NCBI GenBank assembly: GCA_022376925.1 | Contig: JAIOJX010000002.1 | Span: 131,388,831 to 131,452,830, forward strand | Source: Tragulus kanchil | Taxonomy: Eukaryota > Chordata > Mammalia > Artiodactyla > Tragulidae | Direction of reading: 5' to 3' | DNA: 64,000 nucleotides | Part shown: positions 61,625 to 64,000 of the stretch, one piece after another | Position numbering within the stretch: position 1 is the stretch's first letter | Layout: every line of letters starts with the position of its first letter | Notes under the pieces: model-generated | What the model saw: the letters and a program-made list of their open reading frames with translations, nothing else | Databases searched by the model: none | What the model was told of the DNA's origin: nothing | Position numbers and translations under genes: made by a program

Positions 61625-62300
61625 TTAAACAGAAGATATTTGAGGCATCCAGAGAAAAAGTTTAGTGGGCATATTTAAATATGCAGTATAACCACTGGAG
61701 GGCATTATAAAAGTGTAACTTCCAAAACACAGTAAAATGAGTAAAATGAGTAAAATGGGCAACGAGAAAGAAAGGAAGAAAAAATTCAGTTATATTCAAA
61801 AGACAAGAGAATGAAAAAATGAAACAGAAAAAAATATGAATAAATACAAAAATGTGATGATAGGTAATCAACACAAATATAGCACCAGTAAATATAAATA
61901 GCAACAAAACGTGCTTATTAAATAAAGATTGCCATTATGGATAACCCCACCCTCCAGATTCTAACATTATACTTTTTCATGAGGTACTGTTAAAAAATAA
62001 AGATACAGAAAGTACAAGAACAGGAAAAAATACATCAAGCAAATGTTCAGAAAAGTGAAACTGGAGTCGTTATATTGATATTGATATTAGAAAAAAAATA
62101 TTCTTTTAGATAAAGTATATTAGATAACTATTAGAAGTAAAAAGACTCTACATGATAATGGATTCAATTGAAGTTATAAGAATCCCAAATTTCCACTTAC
62201 CTGATAATGTAGGTATATATTAGTCAAATTTACCAGAGGTACTTGAAATAGTAGGCAAAACATATAACATCACAAAAGGAGCTTTAAACATACTTGTCTT
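61480..62300 (+). repeat. Old L1/HAL1 ORF1-like remnant
   Basis: gagaatttccagaattgctg, cattttcagaaagcccactg, gaggcatccagagaaaaag follow the ORF1 3' region of old L1/HAL1, heavily decayed. The short ORF on the minus strand (61662-61907) is not a gene. 62643-63755 repeats 61527-62639. Confidence 0.4.
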
Positions 62301-63755
62301 GTAACTACTGGTTTAAGCATTGAAAAATTCAATAAGTAATATATATTTAACAGTACAGTCAATACTTTGATTTAATGGAGCTACAGAGCTTAAATGTGTT
62401 TTCAAACACATATGGCATCTTTACGAAAATGACCAAATGAGAACTAGTAAATAACACATTCATTGCCATGTTGCTAAAATTAGAAATCAACAGTAAAAAT
62501 ATAAGCAGGGAAAGAGCACACAATTGAGAATTTTAAAGCATACTTTTAAATAATTAATGGGCTGAAAAGGGAATCATGATTTAGAATATATTGTAACTGA
62601 AGGACAACATAAACTGACTACAATAAAAGAGCAATTTTAAATAATTGCTGAAAGAGAAATTCTCATTTTCAGAAAGCCCACTGAATCATGTTTTAAAACT
62701 TCCTCACCCAAACGTTTCATGTGAAACTTCAGCAGCAATATTAAACAGAAGATATTTGAGGCATCCAGAGAAAAAGTTTAGTGGGCATATTTAAATATGC
62801 AGTATAACCACTGGAGGGCATTATAAAAGTGTAACTTCCAAAACACAGTAAAATGAGTAAAATGAGTAAAATGGGCAACGAGAAAGAAAGGAAGAAAAAA
62901 TTCAGTTATATTCAAAAGACAAGAGAATGAAAAAATGAAACAGAAAAAAATATGAATAAATACAAAAATGTGATGATAGGTAATCAACACAAATATAGCA
63001 CCAGTAAATATAAATAGCAACAAAACGTGCTTATTAAATAAAGATTGCCATTATGGATAACCCCACCCTCCAGATTCTAACATTATACTTTTTCATGAGG
63101 TACTGTTAAAAAATAAAGATACAGAAAGTACAAGAACAGGAAAAAATACATCAAGCAAATGTTCAGAAAAGTGAAACTGGAGTCGTTATATTGATATTGA
63201 TATTAGAAAAAAAATATTCTTTTAGATAAAGTATATTAGATAACTATTAGAAGTAAAAAGACTCTACATGATAATGGATTCAATTGAAGTTATAAGAATC
63301 CCAAATTTCCACTTACCTGATAATGTAGGTATATATTAGTCAAATTTACCAGAGGTACTTGAAATAGTAGGCAAAACATATAACATCACAAAAGGAGCTT
63401 TAAACATACTTGTCTTGTAACTACTGGTTTAAGCATTGAAAAATTCAATAAGTAATATATATTTAACAGTACAGTCAATACTTTGATTTAATGGAGCTAC
63501 AGAGCTTAAATGTGTTTTCAAACACATATGGCATCTTTACGAAAATGACCAAATGAGAACTAGTAAATAACACATTCATTGCCATGTTGCTAAAATTAGA
63601 AATCAACAGTAAAAATATAAGCAGGGAAAGAGCACACAATTGAGAATTTTAAAGCATACTTTTAAATAATTAATGGGCTGAAAAGGGAATCATGATTTAG
63701 AATATATTGTAACTGAAGGACAACATAAACTGACTACAATAAAAGAGCAATTTTA
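61527..63755. repeat. Tandem duplication 20 (offset 1116)
   Basis: 61527-62639 and 62643-63755. It overlaps duplication 19 by about 98 bp, giving three copies of 61527-61624. Confidence 0.94.
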
Positions 63756-63809
63756 TTAAAGCTCACATTAAAAAGGCTAAAACTTAAGCAACAAGCCTGG
63801 CAAAATGCT

Positions 63810-63868
63810 GTCACAGAAGGGTCACAAAAGAGTTGGACACGACTTAACAACTAAACAACAACAACAAA
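63810..63868 (+). repeat. Bov-tA tail fragment with CAA repeat
   Basis: gggtcacaaaagagttggac, acgacttaacaactaaac then (AAC)n: the last part of a Bov-tA. Confidence 0.75.
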
Positions 63869-63944
63869 TTAATAATTAAAAGTATTTGCACAAAGAAAAC
63901 AGAAAGGCTAGGTGACTAGTGGTGAGTTCTAAATATACTTCCAG

Positions 63945-64000
63945 GAGCTTCCCTTGTGGTCCCAGTGGGTAAAGAGACCGCCTTGCAGTGCAAGGGGCAC
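63945..64000 (+). repeat. CHR-like SINE head at window end
   Basis: gagcttcccttgtggtccc, gggtaaagagaccgccttgc, agtgcaaggggcac: the first ~55 bp of the young CHR-like SINE, running off the window. Confidence 0.85.

Noticed and set aside
1..64000. Tandem duplications as a satellite, CRISPR-like array or true segmental duplications
   Set aside because: Each unit is a different sequence duplicated once, with no shared motif; the only common property is size and lattice position, which favours an assembly cause.

Overview
This window is mammalian intron-rich DNA from a pecoran ruminant, not a prokaryote. BovB (RTE) elements, Bov-tA/Bov-A2 SINEs, CHR-type tRNA-derived SINEs and ruminant L1 copies occur throughout. 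I cannot tell the species. A GC-rich CHR-like SINE that is young here does not match the CHR-2 form I know from cattle, so a non-Bos ruminant is possible but unproven.

One protein-coding gene is visible, on the + strand from 7118 to 58809 and running off both ends. It is an ABCA-family full transporter of the ABCA3-like group. Eleven exons can be placed, and all ten exon-exon joins are phase-consistent. They encode about 683 residues: nucleotide-binding domain 1 (Walker A, Q-loop, signature, Walker B, D-loop), the regulatory linker, and most of transmembrane domain 2. The upstream half (TMD1) and NBD2 lie outside the window. The histidine of the NBD1 H-loop is replaced by glutamine.

Layout: 1-7.1 kb is old L1, an MaLR LTR piece, a TA-rich microsatellite and antisense L1 5' UTR-like sequence split by a BovB tail. 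7.1-10.5 kb holds NBD1 exons 1-4. 10.5-20.5 kb is one intron, mostly an old antisense L1 carrying nested SINEs. 20.5-21.8 kb has exon 5. 22.5-28 kb has a young 5'-truncated L1 inserted into BovB with a perfect target-site duplication. 28-33 kb is AT-rich intron. 33-37.8 kb has exons 6-8. 39-42.4 kb has a young SINE and antisense BovB. 42.7-44.4 kb has exons 9-10. 44.7-58.4 kb is an old sense L1 joined to BovB, with several SINEs. 58.6-58.8 kb has exon 11. 58.8-64 kb is intron with old L1/HAL1-like sequence.

The dominant structural signal is not biological in an obvious way. There are 20 direct tandem duplications with repeat offsets of 0.97-1.19 kb. They ignore exon, intron and repeat boundaries. 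Once the duplicates are removed, the spacings between junctions fall close to whole multiples of about 1.03 kb. This looks like unmerged ~1-kb consensus blocks in a long-read assembly. It duplicates exons 2, 5, 6, 8, 9 and 10 and part of exon 3, and would make the gene look broken if read literally. I found no convincing new biological system; this lattice, the H-loop substitution and the young SINE family are the points most worth checking.
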